Shown piece after piece: positions 16,821 through 26,316 of a stretch of 33,622 bases of DNA. The notes under the pieces were generated by a model, which worked only from the letters and a program-made list of their open reading frames with translations, had not been told where the DNA came from and ran no database searches. The position numbers were made by a program, and so were the translations under genes. This stretch comes from Sphingobacterium sp. (GTDB lineage: Bacteria; Bacteroidota; Bacteroidia; Sphingobacteriales; Sphingobacteriaceae): the NCBI GenBank assembly GCA_029239355.1, contig JAQZAZ010000075.1, positions 1-33,622 on the forward strand, in the 5' to 3' direction. Every line of letters starts with the position of its first letter. Position 1 is the stretch's first letter.

Positions 16821-16877
16821 ATCATTGGTCGGGTATCATGCCATGACTGTGACTCCAATGAAATAAGATAATGGATA

Positions 16878-16937
16878 AAAGAGCAAGGATGACAGACTAT
16901 TAGCTGAACAATCAGGAGTCTTTCATCTTTGCTCTTT
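16878..16937 (+). terminator. Terminator after the SerB-like fusion gene
   Basis: A 21-bp near-perfect stem (16878-16898 with 16917-16937, one mismatch and one G-T type pair) closes on an 18-base loop. It begins 57 bases after the stop codon. Confidence 0.7.
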
Positions 16938-16973
16938 AATCTCTGATAACAAAATAATTTTTACGTAAACATT

Positions 16974-17558
16974 ATGTCTCTACATCAAGATGCCGAGTTA
17001 AAGAAAGCTATCCTTGAATTGCCACAAAAGGAAAAAGACAAATTGCTTGTCCGCCTAATCAGTAAGGACAAAATGCTGATGAAACAATTGCATTTTCAAT
17101 TGCTGGAAAATGAATATGATCTGGAAGAGCGTATTGAGAAATTGCGTAAGCAGATCGCCCAATTATTTGACATCGGAACAAGTCAGATTGCCGATACACC
17201 ACATCACAGCAATTTTATTTCACTTAGCAAGCTGGTCAAACAGGCAAGCGGCTTAGTTAACGAGCATGAGAAAGTTACGAAAGACAAAACGAGTGAAGCT
17301 GAATTTCGCTTTTATATTCTAAAACGGGTCATAAGTGATTACGGGCGACTATTTGATTCATCCTATCAATCGGCAGCCCATAAATTACATAAATATATCA
17401 CAGGGCGCATTAAACATGCCGTTGGGAAATATGATAAGCTCCATGAGGATTTTCAATTCGATTATCGGGAAGATTTTCAAAACACACTCAACGCTTTTGG
17501 TAATACAACATTAAAAAGCTATATTAGTGAGCAGAGAATTGATCTCGACCTGAATTAA
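16974..17558 (+). CDS. Conserved-looking protein of unknown function (194 aa)
   Basis: I do not recognise this protein. It is predicted to be soluble and almost all helical and highly charged. It opens with ELKKAILELPQKEKDKLLVRLI, a coiled-coil-like stretch (ENEYDLEERIEKLRKQIAQL), then a middle region (NFISLSKLVKQASGLVNEHE) and a C-terminal part with aromatic-charged helices (EFRFYILKRVISDYGRLFD). There is no signal peptide, membrane segment or catalytic motif. A 43-residue membrane protein starts 2 bases after its stop, so the two are probably translated together and may form a membrane-tethered pair. Its codon use looks like that of its neighbours. Confidence 0.7.
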   Translation: MSLHQDAELKKAILELPQKEKDKLLVRLISKDKMLMKQLHFQLLENEYDLEERIEKLRKQIAQLFDIGTSQIADTPHHSNFISLSKLVKQASGLVNEHEKVTKDKTSEAEFRFYILKRVISDYGRLFDSSYQSAAHKLHKYITGRIKHAVGKYDKLHEDFQFDYREDFQNTLNAFGNTTLKSYISEQRIDLDLN

Positions 17559-17560
17559 TT

Positions 17561-17692
17561 ATGAGAAACAGCAAAAATCGTGTTAAAATTGGATCCTATC
17601 GTGTCACAGCCTACGAGCAGCATAAATTAATCTATTTAGCAATCCTCTTGGCCTTATTGGCCTTCGTCTATACACTTCATCTGGCAAAATAG
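17561..17692 (+). CDS. Small single-pass membrane protein (43 aa)
   Basis: The frame starts with ATG 2 bases after the stop of the 194-residue gene and ends in TAG. The product has a basic N-terminus (MRNSKNRVKIGSYRV), then a hydrophobic segment of about 20 residues (LIYLAILLALLAFVYTLHLA), so it should be a single-pass inner-membrane protein with its basic end in the cytoplasm. The very close spacing and hydrophobic composition argue that it is real. The function is unknown. Confidence 0.55.
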   Translation: MRNSKNRVKIGSYRVTAYEQHKLIYLAILLALLAFVYTLHLAK

Positions 17693-17823
17693 CTTACTTA
17701 ATACGTTCAAGGAATAGTTTTTCGAGACAAATCACCTTATTTATCTTTTGTCAAACCCTATCCCCGCTTAAATCCGGGCGGCACCTCCTTCTTTGTCCTA
17801 GTCACCATAATGTTCCATTCGAT

Positions 17824-17843
17824 AAGTTTTTACCAAAAAACTT
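17824..17843 (+). terminator. Weak hairpin after the small membrane protein gene
   Basis: AAGTTTTT pairs with AAAAACTT around ACCA. It is short and AT-rich and lies about 130 bases after the last stop. It may end the 194-residue/small-protein unit before mfd. Confidence 0.3.
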
Positions 17844-17901
17844 AGCACAACATACCACATACTTAAGAGGATTTAATTAAATTCGCAATTATTCGAAATT
17901 T

Positions 17902-20900
17902 TTGCTCGTGGGAATTCAAGAAATACTAGAAAAATACAGTCAAAGCGAATCCGTCCAGTCGCTTACAAAGGCCATGCAATCCAAAAACCAAAAGATTCAG
18001 CTCAAAGGTCTTATCGGTTCCGCGGACGCATTTATTGCCGTTTCATCCTATAAATTACAGGAGCGTCCGATGGTCTTTATTTTACCGACGCACGAAGATG
18101 CTTCTTACTTTTTAAGCGACCTGGAGAGCTTACTGGACAAGCAGGTGCTTTTTTTTCCCTCTTCCTATCGAAAAACCTTTGATTTCACACAGACGGATTC
18201 TGCAAACGTACTGCAGCGTGCCGAAACATTAAGTTCGCTCAACCATACCTCGGAGCTACCCAAGATGGTTGTCACCTACCCCGAAGCGATCGCCGAAAAA
18301 GTGATCAATCGTACAGATCTGGAGAAAAATACCCTGGAGATTACAGAAAATACGGCTTTAAGTATTGATTTCATCAATGAATTTTTGATTGAATATGATT
18401 TCGACCGAGTAGATTTTGTCTATGAGCCCGGACAATTTGCTATACGAGGTGGTATTGTAGATATCTTTTCTTTCTCCAACGACCTTCCCTACCGTATCGA
18501 ATTCTTTGGTGATGATATCGAAAGCATACGAACATTTGACATTGAATCTCAACTCTCGGTCAGTAAAATCCATAAAGTCACCATCGTGCCAAATGTGCAG
18601 GCCAAGTTCCTAACCTCACAACATATTTCCCTGCTGGAATATATCGATCAGGATGCTTCGATCTGGATCAAAGATGCCCAATTCACACTTGATATTGTCA
18701 AGGATGGAATAAAAAAAGCAAAACAGCTGTGGCTGAGCCTGAGCGACAAACAGAAGAAAGAAAATCCCGAGTGGCATAATCCCGAGTACGAATTTACCGA
18801 CGAGAAAAACCTCAATGCTTTATTTTTTGAATTCCCAATCATTGAATTCGGGAAACAGTTTTTCTATAAAGGGGAAGTCGTACTCAAGTTTGACATTCAC
18901 CCACAGCCTTCTTTTAATAAGGATTTTAATCTGCTGATTCATAATTTTAAAGAAAATGAGCGCCAAAGGATCCAGAATCTGATCTTTTCAGATTCAACAA
19001 AACAGGTCGAACGGATTTATACGATATTGGAAGATCTCGACAAGGCGGCTACTTTTATTCCTATTCACAAAGCGCTGCGTGAAGGTTTTAGGGACGACAC
19101 GTTAAAACTGGCTTGTTATACCGACCACCAGATATTTGACCGCTACTACAAATACAAACGAAAAAAAGCTTATGAACGCTCACAGGCGATCACGCTGAAA
19201 GATCTGCGGGATCTCAAACCGGGAGATTTTATTACGCATATTGACCATGGCGTGGGGCGATACGGCGGACTGGAAAAGGTCGATGTCAATGGAAAATCAC
19301 AGGAGATGATCCGGCTGATCTATGCAGACAATGACCTCCTTTATGTCAATATCAACTCATTAAATCGTATTTCAAAATATTCCGGCAAGGAAGGTACAGT
19401 TCCGAAGATGAACAAGCTCGGCACGGATGCCTGGGATAAATTAAAGAAAACGACCAAGAAAAAGGTCAAGGATATTGCCCGTGACCTGATTATGCTCTAC
19501 GCAAAACGGAAGGCTCAGCATGGGAATGCATTCTCTCCAGACAGCTATTTACAGAATGAGCTGGAAGCATCATTTATTTATGAGGATACCCCAGATCAAG
19601 AAAAGGCTACTGCAGATGTAAAAAAAGACATGGAGTCACCGCATCCAATGGATCGGTTAATCTGTGGCGACGTCGGCTTTGGAAAAACAGAGGTTGCCAT
19701 CCGCGCGGCATTTAAGGCTGTAGCTGATAGCAAGCAAGTTGCTGTTTTGGTTCCGACAACGATCTTGGCCCTGCAACATCATCGCACGTTTACAGAGCGC
19801 CTGAAAGGGCTTCCCTGCAACATTGATTATATCAATCGTTTCAAAACGACAAAACAGATAAAAGATACCCTGGCACGGCTTGCGGAAGGAAAAATAGACA
19901 TTATTATCGGTACCCATCGCCTGGTGAGCAAGGATGTAAAATTCAAAGACCTTGGTCTGATGATCATTGATGAAGAGCAGAAATTTGGTGTCGCCGCTAA
20001 AGAGAAACTAAAAGCAATGCGCGCCAATGTCGATTCGCTGACCCTAACAGCGACTCCGATTCCAAGGACGTTACATTTCTCTTTGATGGGAGCGCGAGAT
20101 CTAAGCATTATATCAACACCGCCCCCCAATCGGCAACCTGTACAGACCGAGCTGCATGTCTTTAATGAGGCATTGATCGGAGAAGCGGTCAGCTATGAAC
20201 TCGATCGTGGCGGGCAGGTTTTCTTTATCCACAACCGTGTCGCAGATCTCCCCCAGCTAGGCAATTTAATTCGCAAGCTCGTTCCCGGAGCACGCGTTGG
20301 TGTTGCCCATGGGCAGCTCGAGGGGGATGAATTGGAAGATGTAATGCTCAAATTTATTAACCATGACTTTGACGTACTGATTGCAACGACAATTATAGAA
20401 GCTGGTCTGGATATTCCGAATGCTAATACGATTATCATCAATCACGCCCATATGTTCGGCCTCAGTGACCTACATCAGATGCGGGGTCGTGTAGGCCGTT
20501 CGAATAAAAAAGCATTCTGTTACCTATTAAGCCCACCGTTATCGACATTGACCCCTGAGGCCTATAAACGGCTGTCGGCCATTGAGGAATTTTCGGAACT
20601 AGGATCCGGATTCAATGTAGCGATGCGGGATCTGGATATCCGGGGTTCAGGAAATTTATTGGGTGGTGAGCAATCGGGCTTTATCGCAGAAATCGGATTT
20701 GAAATGTATCATAAAATCCTGGATGAGGCTATTCAGGAATTAAAAGATGATGAGTTTTCGGAGGTATTTGCTGACGAACAAGAACGCAAATACGTCAATT
20801 TTACACAAATAGACACAGATCTGGAGGTATTGATCCCTGATGAGTATGTGACCAATATTACCGAACGTTATAATCTCTATACAGAGCTTTCCAAACTTGA

Positions 20901-21246
20901 AAACGAACAGCAGCTCGCAGCGTTTGAAAAAGAACTCGAGGACCGCTTTGGCCCGATCCCACACGAGGTATTCGAGCTGTTCAATACTTTACGTCTGCAA
21001 TGGTTTGGAAAAACAATCGGATTCGAGAAAATATCTTATAAAAAGCATACCCTCAAAGGGTATTTTGTCAATAACCCCAAATCGAGCTATTTCGAATCGG
21101 ATCAGTTTGGCCGGGTGTTGTCTTTTGTACAGTCTCACCCTGAAATCAGCAACCTCAAAGAAGTTAAAGGGCAACTTCGTCTTGCATTGAGCAATGTAAA
21201 TACAATTAGTTATGCGCTAAACCTGCTCAAACAGATGTTATCCTAG
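17902..21246 (+). CDS. mfd: Transcription-repair coupling factor Mfd
   Basis: The 1114-residue ATP-driven translocase removes stalled RNA polymerase at DNA lesions and recruits UvrA. Parts in order: a UvrB-like N-terminal region (PTHEDASYFLSDLESLL, then YPEAIAEKV and FDRVDFVYEPGQFAIRGGIVD), the RNA-polymerase-interacting domain at about 430-500 (DLKPGDFITHIDHGVGRYGG), and the helicase core with Walker A 589-GDVGFGKT-596 and D690-E-E-Q. Further motifs are TLTATPIPRTLHFS, ATTIIEAGLDIPNANTI, QMRGRVGRS and RDLDIRGSGNLLGGEQSG; a C-terminal TRCF domain ends the protein. The start is TTG 17902 or GTG 17908; the latter gives the family-like opening M-x-I-Q-E-I-L. No ATG precedes the conserved region. 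Confidence 0.96.
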   Translation: MLVGIQEILEKYSQSESVQSLTKAMQSKNQKIQLKGLIGSADAFIAVSSYKLQERPMVFILPTHEDASYFLSDLESLLDKQVLFFPSSYRKTFDFTQTDSANVLQRAETLSSLNHTSELPKMVVTYPEAIAEKVINRTDLEKNTLEITENTALSIDFINEFLIEYDFDRVDFVYEPGQFAIRGGIVDIFSFSNDLPYRIEFFGDDIESIRTFDIESQLSVSKIHKVTIVPNVQAKFLTSQHISLLEYIDQDASIWIKDAQFTLDIVKDGIKKAKQLWLSLSDKQKKENPEWHNPEYEFTDEKNLNALFFEFPIIEFGKQFFYKGEVVLKFDIHPQPSFNKDFNLLIHNFKENERQRIQNLIFSDSTKQVERIYTILEDLDKAATFIPIHKALREGFRDDTLKLACYTDHQIFDRYYKYKRKKAYERSQAITLKDLRDLKPGDFITHIDHGVGRYGGLEKVDVNGKSQEMIRLIYADNDLLYVNINSLNRISKYSGKEGTVPKMNKLGTDAWDKLKKTTKKKVKDIARDLIMLYAKRKAQHGNAFSPDSYLQNELEASFIYEDTPDQEKATADVKKDMESPHPMDRLICGDVGFGKTEVAIRAAFKAVADSKQVAVLVPTTILALQHHRTFTERLKGLPCNIDYINRFKTTKQIKDTLARLAEGKIDIIIGTHRLVSKDVKFKDLGLMIIDEEQKFGVAAKEKLKAMRANVDSLTLTATPIPRTLHFSLMGARDLSIISTPPPNRQPVQTELHVFNEALIGEAVSYELDRGGQVFFIHNRVADLPQLGNLIRKLVPGARVGVAHGQLEGDELEDVMLKFINHDFDVLIATTIIEAGLDIPNANTIIINHAHMFGLSDLHQMRGRVGRSNKKAFCYLLSPPLSTLTPEAYKRLSAIEEFSELGSGFNVAMRDLDIRGSGNLLGGEQSGFIAEIGFEMYHKILDEAIQELKDDEFSEVFADEQERKYVNFTQIDTDLEVLIPDEYVTNITERYNLYTELSKLENEQQLAAFEKELEDRFGPIPHEVFELFNTLRLQWFGKTIGFEKISYKKHTLKGYFVNNPKSSYFESDQFGRVLSFVQSHPEISNLKEVKGQLRLALSNVNTISYALNLLKQMLS

Positions 21247-21262
21247 TATTCTTAACACGTGC

Positions 21263-21301
21263 TATAAATAAAATCTACTTATTGCGTAGATTTTATTTAT
21301 A
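21263..21301 (+). terminator. Terminator after mfd
   Basis: A perfect 16-bp AT-rich stem (21263-21278 with 21286-21301) with a seven-base loop begins 17 bases after the mfd stop codon. Confidence 0.75.
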
Positions 21302-21464
21302 TTTGGTTAAGCAACAAAACCTTTCTAAAGCGATCCATGCAAGCTGCATTGAAGGGCTATGGAAGGTGATGATTAGCTATCAAGAACAAGCGCAGCCAAT
21401 AATTAAATAGCGTGCGACAAGTTGATTGGTACCGAAAAAAAGAACACTTATCCATAAAATTAGC

Positions 21465-22655
21465 ATGACATCCAATACCGAAACGATACTCGTCCATGAA
21501 GGACAACAATTTAATTCAACCGCTGCTGTAACGGCTCCGATCTTTCAGACATCGACTTATATTGCAGATAGTGATCCTGCGGAATACATCAAGGCAGCGA
21601 CAGAAGCCAAACACCCTTACTTTTATCACCGGCATGGCAATCCCACGAATAGCCAGGTTGCTGCAGTGGTTGCCAAACTGGAGAAAACGGAAGATGCACT
21701 TGTCTTTGCCACAGGGATGGCTGCCATCAGTGCCGCCATATTGGCCATAGTGAAGTCTGGGGATCATATCGTTGTGCAACTTGCCCATTACTCTGGTACA
21801 GCGATTTTTTTTAAGGAATTCTTGACCGACTATGGCATTACAGTCACTGCCGTGGACCAAACGGACACTGCAGCCTTTGCACAGGCTATTCAGGCAAATA
21901 CCAAACTCATCTATATTGAAACACCTTCCAATCCAAATTTAAATATCACCGATCTCAAAGCTATCGGCGAACTTGCCAAACGGCAGGGGATTTTGAGTAT
22001 GGTTGACAATACCTTTGCTTCACCGATCAATCAGACACCGGTGGATTTTGGGATTGATGTCATTGTGCATAGTGCCACAAAATATCTGGGCGGCCATAGC
22101 GATCTAACTGCCGGAATTGTCTGTGGAAGTGTGGAGTATATCGCAAAAGTCTGGAAACGATCCGTGACCCTGGGAGCCTCGCTGGCTCCATTGGATTCCT
22201 GGCTGTTGCTCCGCGGGCTGAAAACATTGAGCTTGCGTGTCAAGCAGATCAATGCGAATGCCCTGCAGCTGGCTGAGTTTTTGGATCAGCATCCGAAGAT
22301 CAAGAGCGTAAGTTATCCGGGGCTTCCCAGCCATCCCCAGCACGAACTGGCAACCCGCCAGATGAAAGGCTTCTCCGGAATGATCTGCCTTGAGGTTGAT
22401 GGACAGGACGAAGAACAGGCCTTCAACAATGCGCAGGCTTTGATCAACAACCTCACCATATTTATCAATGCCGCCAGTTTGGGCGGTGTCGAGTCACTTA
22501 TCGTACATCCGGCAAGCATGTGGGGTGGACACCATACCAAAGCGCAAAAAGAAACCTCGGGAATAACAATGGGTATGTTGCGGATCTCCGTCGGTATTGA
22601 GAATGCTGCAGACTTGATTGACGATCTAGATCAAGCCTTAAGGAAACTTGGCTAA
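21465..22655 (+). CDS. Trans-sulfuration family PLP enzyme (cystathionine/methionine gamma-lyase or synthase type)
   Basis: The 396-residue product is a full-length Cys/Met-metabolism PLP enzyme. Seen are YHRHGNPT (phosphate-contacting YxR), LVFATGMAAISAAIL, an HYSGT segment with the ring-stacking Tyr position, ETPSNPNLNITDLKAI, VDNTFASPINQTP, the PLP lysine K206 in HSATKYLGGHSDLTAG, and SLGGVESLIVHPASMW. It handles C-S chemistry between cysteine, homocysteine and homoserine esters. The exact reaction (gamma-lyase, gamma-synthase or O-acetylhomoserine sulfhydrylase) cannot be told from sequence alone. ATG 21465 is preferred to an in-frame TTG at 21426, which would add a 13-residue basic tail outside the family. 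It is a single gene with a bidirectional terminator towards galK. Confidence 0.9.
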   Translation: MTSNTETILVHEGQQFNSTAAVTAPIFQTSTYIADSDPAEYIKAATEAKHPYFYHRHGNPTNSQVAAVVAKLEKTEDALVFATGMAAISAAILAIVKSGDHIVVQLAHYSGTAIFFKEFLTDYGITVTAVDQTDTAAFAQAIQANTKLIYIETPSNPNLNITDLKAIGELAKRQGILSMVDNTFASPINQTPVDFGIDVIVHSATKYLGGHSDLTAGIVCGSVEYIAKVWKRSVTLGASLAPLDSWLLLRGLKTLSLRVKQINANALQLAEFLDQHPKIKSVSYPGLPSHPQHELATRQMKGFSGMICLEVDGQDEEQAFNNAQALINNLTIFINAASLGGVESLIVHPASMWGGHHTKAQKETSGITMGMLRISVGIENAADLIDDLDQALRKLG

Positions 22656-22684
22656 AAATTTTGAGACCTACCTTCTGGTAGCGG

Positions 22685-22739
22685 ATAAAACAAAAGAGAG
22701 TGAATAGTTATCATACTACCACTCTCTCTTTTGTTTTAT
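22685..22739. terminator. Bidirectional terminator between PLP enzyme and galK
   Basis: ATAAAACAAAAGAGAGTG pairs with CACTCTCTCTTTTGTTTTAT with a two-base bulge and a 17-base loop. A- and T-runs on the outer sides allow use on both strands. It lies between the stop codons of the two convergent genes. Confidence 0.8.
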
Positions 22740-22750
22740 GCAATTCTTAT

Positions 22751-23902
22751 CTAAAGTACACGCGTACCATTTGCAATCTTGACCTGAATAACGGAAAGTT
22801 CCTTATCAAATTTTTGCTGATATTCTCTCTCCAATGTCGGCAAAATCGAGTCCAAGGTCCCTTCTTTAACAATATTAATGGTGCAGCCACCAAAACCACC
22901 GCCCATCATCCGTGCCCCGATGACTTCAGGGAATTGCCTTACATAATCAACCAGATAATCCAGCTCGGGGCAACTGACCTCATACACTTTGCTCAATCCT
23001 TCATGGCTCTGGAAGATATATTGTCCTAGTTGAGCAATATCGCCCGAGCGTAATGCAGCGCAAGAGTTCTCTACCCGTTCGTTCTCGCGGACAACAAAAC
23101 TTGCCTTCGCGTAGATATCTGCATCTTTCTCTTTTACCAGTTCATCCAGCATGTCCACCGTAACATCACGCAGGTTTTTAACGTCCGGATATTTCTCCCG
23201 TACCCATGCCGATGCCTGCTCACATTGCTCACGGCGTTTATTGTACGCTGTGGAAGCCAAGGAGTGTTTCACATTCGTATTCAACAGAACAACTTCATAA
23301 CCTTTGAGGTCAAGTGGTACATATTCAAATCCCAAGGAGCGACAGTCCAGCTTAATGACATTTTTTTCTTTACCAAAGGCAGAAGCAAACTGATCCATGA
23401 TGCCACACATCACGCCGGCATAGGTATGCTCAGCCTTTTGTGCGATCTGCGGAATATCAATCTGCCTGACATCCAAACCGAACAGCTCACTAAGCGCTAA
23501 AGTAACGGCACATTCCACTGCTGCCGAAGAAGATAATCCGGCACCTAGTGGGACATCACCATCAATATAAAGATTAAATCCGCCCAGTGCCACTCCTCTT
23601 TTCTGGTATTGATCCACCACACCAAGGATATAATTTGGCCAATGCTTTTCTGAAATAGCGATATCTGTTAATTTGACCTCATGGCTTTCCCGATAGTCTT
23701 CGGCATAAAGCACAATATTGTCATCAGCGCGTTTGCTGACAGCGACATAGATCGCTTTATCAATAGCTGCAGGTAATACAAATCCATCGTTATAATCCGT
23801 ATGTTCACCAATAATATTGATTCTGCCCGGAGATGTTACGACAATAGGATCTTCTTGATATAAGCTTTTAAATTTATTTACTATAGTTTCTTTTGCGATC
23901 AT
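22751..23902 (-). CDS. galK: Galactokinase
   Basis: The 383-residue GHMP kinase phosphorylates galactose to galactose-1-phosphate with ATP. The galactokinase signature PGRINIIGEHTDYNDG lies at residues 25-40. The ATP-binding loop VPLGAGLSSSAAVE lies near 130 and the third GHMP motif MMGGGFGGCTINIV near 340. GIMDQFAS carries the catalytic Asp region. It starts 2 bases after the galT stop, so galT-galK form one operon for the Leloir pathway. No epimerase, mutarotase or transporter gene is seen in this window. Confidence 0.97.
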   Translation of the reverse strand: MIAKETIVNKFKSLYQEDPIVVTSPGRINIIGEHTDYNDGFVLPAAIDKAIYVAVSKRADDNIVLYAEDYRESHEVKLTDIAISEKHWPNYILGVVDQYQKRGVALGGFNLYIDGDVPLGAGLSSSAAVECAVTLALSELFGLDVRQIDIPQIAQKAEHTYAGVMCGIMDQFASAFGKEKNVIKLDCRSLGFEYVPLDLKGYEVVLLNTNVKHSLASTAYNKRREQCEQASAWVREKYPDVKNLRDVTVDMLDELVKEKDADIYAKASFVVRENERVENSCAALRSGDIAQLGQYIFQSHEGLSKVYEVSCPELDYLVDYVRQFPEVIGARMMGGGFGGCTINIVKEGTLDSILPTLEREYQQKFDKELSVIQVKIANGTRVL

Positions 23903-23904
23903 TC

Positions 23905-24954
23905 TTATATAGATTTATAATGTATAGTAGCACAACTCCGCAATTGTTCTGCTGCAATTTCTGGTGTTATATCGCGTTGTGGGTTTGCCAACATTTCATA
24001 GCCGACCATAAATTTCTTCACGGTTGCTGAGCGCAACAATGGAGGGTAGAAGTGCATATGCCAATGCCATTCGGGATGATCGCCATCGTTTACTGGAGCT
24101 TGATGCATTCCTGCAGAATAGGGAAAAGAAGTTTTGAAAAGATTGTCGTAACGTGTGGTCAATAATTTGAGCATTGCTGCGAAATCCTCCTTTTCCTTTT
24201 CATTAAACGCGGCAATGTTCTGAACAGATCGTTTACTGACGATCATAGTTTCATAAGGCCAAGCCGCCCAAAAAGGAACCAAAGAAACAAAAGAATCGTT
24301 CTCATCAATGATACGTTCTTTTTTTCTTAATTCAGCGTTGATATAATCGGATAGCAGGGTACGCTGGTATTTGTCAAAATATTTCTTTTGCTGGACACAT
24401 TCTTTTTGAATCTCTACTGGTAAATGATTTTGGGACCAGATCTGCCCATGTGGATGCGGGTTACTGCAGCCCATGATAGCGCCTTTATTTTCAAAAATCT
24501 GAATATAACGAATCCATTCCACCTTAGAAAGTTCCTCAAATTCTTTCTGCCAAAGGTCAACAACAGCTTTTATCGCCGATTGCTCCATTTCAGGCAAGGT
24601 GAGATCGTGTCGTGGGGTGAACGCAATAACTTTACAGATTCCTTTTTCAGTCTCGGCAATAAACAATTCGTCCTCATTAAATTCCTGCTGACTGGTATCT
24701 TTCAATAAGGCAGAGAAGTCGTTGACGAAAACAAAGCTTTCTTTATAATCTGGATTGATATCCCCATCAGCCCGTTTATTGGTTGGGCACAAATAGCACT
24801 TGGGATCATAGGCAGGTCTATTATCTCCCGGCAAATCTTCTACTTGTCCCTGCCATGGTCGCTTGCTGCGATGTGGAGACACGAGTACTTTTTCCCCGGT
24901 AAGAATATTAACGCGTGTGTGGGGAGAGTCCCCAAAGTTTAAAGTTGATTGCAT
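23905..24954 (-). CDS. galT: Galactose-1-phosphate uridylyltransferase
   Basis: The 349-residue product exchanges galactose-1-phosphate with UDP-glucose. The active-site motif CSNPHPHGQIW is present, with His169 as the nucleophile by family alignment. A zinc site is made of Cys53 and Cys56 (KCYLCPTNKR), His116 (FTPRHDL) and His167. The second half has FVPFWAAWPYE-type residues and the EWHWHMHFYPP segment of the second metal site. It leads the galT-galK operon. A -7 promoter element lies 48 bases upstream. Confidence 0.97.
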   Translation of the reverse strand: MQSTLNFGDSPHTRVNILTGEKVLVSPHRSKRPWQGQVEDLPGDNRPAYDPKCYLCPTNKRADGDINPDYKESFVFVNDFSALLKDTSQQEFNEDELFIAETEKGICKVIAFTPRHDLTLPEMEQSAIKAVVDLWQKEFEELSKVEWIRYIQIFENKGAIMGCSNPHPHGQIWSQNHLPVEIQKECVQQKKYFDKYQRTLLSDYINAELRKKERIIDENDSFVSLVPFWAAWPYETMIVSKRSVQNIAAFNEKEKEDFAAMLKLLTTRYDNLFKTSFPYSAGMHQAPVNDGDHPEWHWHMHFYPPLLRSATVKKFMVGYEMLANPQRDITPEIAAEQLRSCATIHYKSI

Positions 24955-24968
24955 GTCATGTATAACTG

Positions 24969-25010
24969 GTGTACAGAATACACAATATTAGCTTTTTTAA
25001 GTCAAAAGTA
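24969..25010 (-). promoter_or_regulatory. galT promoter -7 element and candidate operator
   Basis: On the minus strand, TACTTTTG (25003-25010) matches TAnnTTTG and predicts a leader of about 40 bases. Inside this leader an inverted repeat GTGTA-N5-TACAC (24969-24983) could be a repressor site for galactose control. No TTG is at the right -33 distance. The operator idea is inference. Confidence 0.35.
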
Positions 25011-25029
25011 AAAATTAAAATATGCAACA

Positions 25030-26310
25030 CTAAGCCTTAGATTTCGGATCTTGTCCTTTAATCAGTTCAAAGATTGTAATTTCGGGCAGGATACCAACCC
25101 GGCCAGGATAACCCAAAAATCCATATCCAACATTGACGTATAAGCGCTTGTTTTCCTGCGCGCGGTACAGTCCGGCCCATTCCTTATAGATATATTGTAC
25201 CGGGCTCCACTGCAGCATTTCAGAACGAACACCAAACTGCATACCATGCGTATGCCCCGCAAACATCACATCCACATCAGTATCCAATACTTGCGCACGC
25301 CAGTGGGAAGGATCATGAGACAAGAGCAATTTCACAGCCTGTTCCTCGGTTCCGGTCAAGGCCTTTTTGATATCTCCATGTTTTGGAAAACGGCCAGTTC
25401 CCCAGTTCTGAACTCCAACAATGCACAATTCTTCGCCATCCACCTTGATCTTACGATTCTCATCCATCAATAGGTCCCAGCCCATGACTTTATGCACATC
25501 GATCACATCCTTTAAATTTTTTCGCTTTGCAGGAGAATCTTCTTTTCCATAATAGTAATCTCCATAATCATGGTTACCCAAGGTAGAAAATACCCCCAGA
25601 TCAGACTTCACTCTTGCAAAAATATCTTGGTAATCCCGCATTTCAGATGCCTGAGCATTCACGATATCACCTGTAAAAAATGTAACATCGGCTTTTTCCT
25701 TTAGCAGCATATCTATCCCGCCGGTCACAGCAGTCTTGTTATAGAAAGATCCCGAGTGTACATCCGATATCTGTGCGATGGTCATGCCGTGAAATGCTTT
25801 GGGTAGATTAGGTAAGTATAACGGTACCCGCCTGACACGATAATCATATGCACCGGAAATAATTCCCCAGCTCAGCGGAATAAGCGGTGAGGCACCTATT
25901 AATATACCAGCCTTGGTCAAAAAATCAGATCGGCTGATTCCCTTCACCGGATTTTCAGGCAAGGGATCGCCAGCATCTTCCACAAGATCCTCAACAGACT
26001 CTTTCTTACTGAATAAGCGTTTGATCCAGACTCCACCCCGGCGGATATCATCGATCAAGAGGATCAGGAAGAAGAATATCTTTGAAGCTGCAGTCAGAAA
26101 GAATCCAACCAAAATAACGGATCTTACAATCAGCGGAATATTATATTTGGCAGATATAAAAACACCCAATAACAGGAGGACGGTATACGACCACCACAAT
26201 ACGGTGAATATTTTTGTCTTGGGAAATTTAATCTTCGTAGCGCGAAGGGCGAAAAAGATATAAAAATCTAAAATGAGTAAAACACATGCATTTACTAACA
26301 ACATCATCAA
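25030..26310 (-). CDS. Membrane-anchored metallophosphoesterase (YkuE-like)
   Basis: The 426-residue product begins with three or four membrane segments (about 3-22, 36-52, 60-86, and a hydrophobic stretch at 133-152 after a TAT- or anchor-like SRSDFLTKAG). A calcineurin-type phosphoesterase domain follows. All its motifs are present: D183-x-H185 (ISDVHSG), G214-D (FFTGDIVNA), G-N246-H-D (TLGNHDYGD), LLSHDP and FAGHTHGMQ. Relatives of YkuE act on phosphodiesters or on lipid A or UDP-lipid intermediates in the envelope; the substrate here is unknown. It starts 6 bases after hemH, so the two are probably co-transcribed, though no shared function is obvious. Confidence 0.88.
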   Translation of the reverse strand: MMMLLVNACVLLILDFYIFFALRATKIKFPKTKIFTVLWWSYTVLLLLGVFISAKYNIPLIVRSVILVGFFLTAASKIFFFLILLIDDIRRGGVWIKRLFSKKESVEDLVEDAGDPLPENPVKGISRSDFLTKAGILIGASPLIPLSWGIISGAYDYRVRRVPLYLPNLPKAFHGMTIAQISDVHSGSFYNKTAVTGGIDMLLKEKADVTFFTGDIVNAQASEMRDYQDIFARVKSDLGVFSTLGNHDYGDYYYGKEDSPAKRKNLKDVIDVHKVMGWDLLMDENRKIKVDGEELCIVGVQNWGTGRFPKHGDIKKALTGTEEQAVKLLLSHDPSHWRAQVLDTDVDVMFAGHTHGMQFGVRSEMLQWSPVQYIYKEWAGLYRAQENKRLYVNVGYGFLGYPGRVGILPEITIFELIKGQDPKSKA

Positions 26311-26316
26311 TTCGTT

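Noticed and set aside
21426..21464. TTG start giving a 13-residue extension of the PLP enzyme
   Set aside because: The extension is basic, unlike the family, and a normal ATG follows at 21465.
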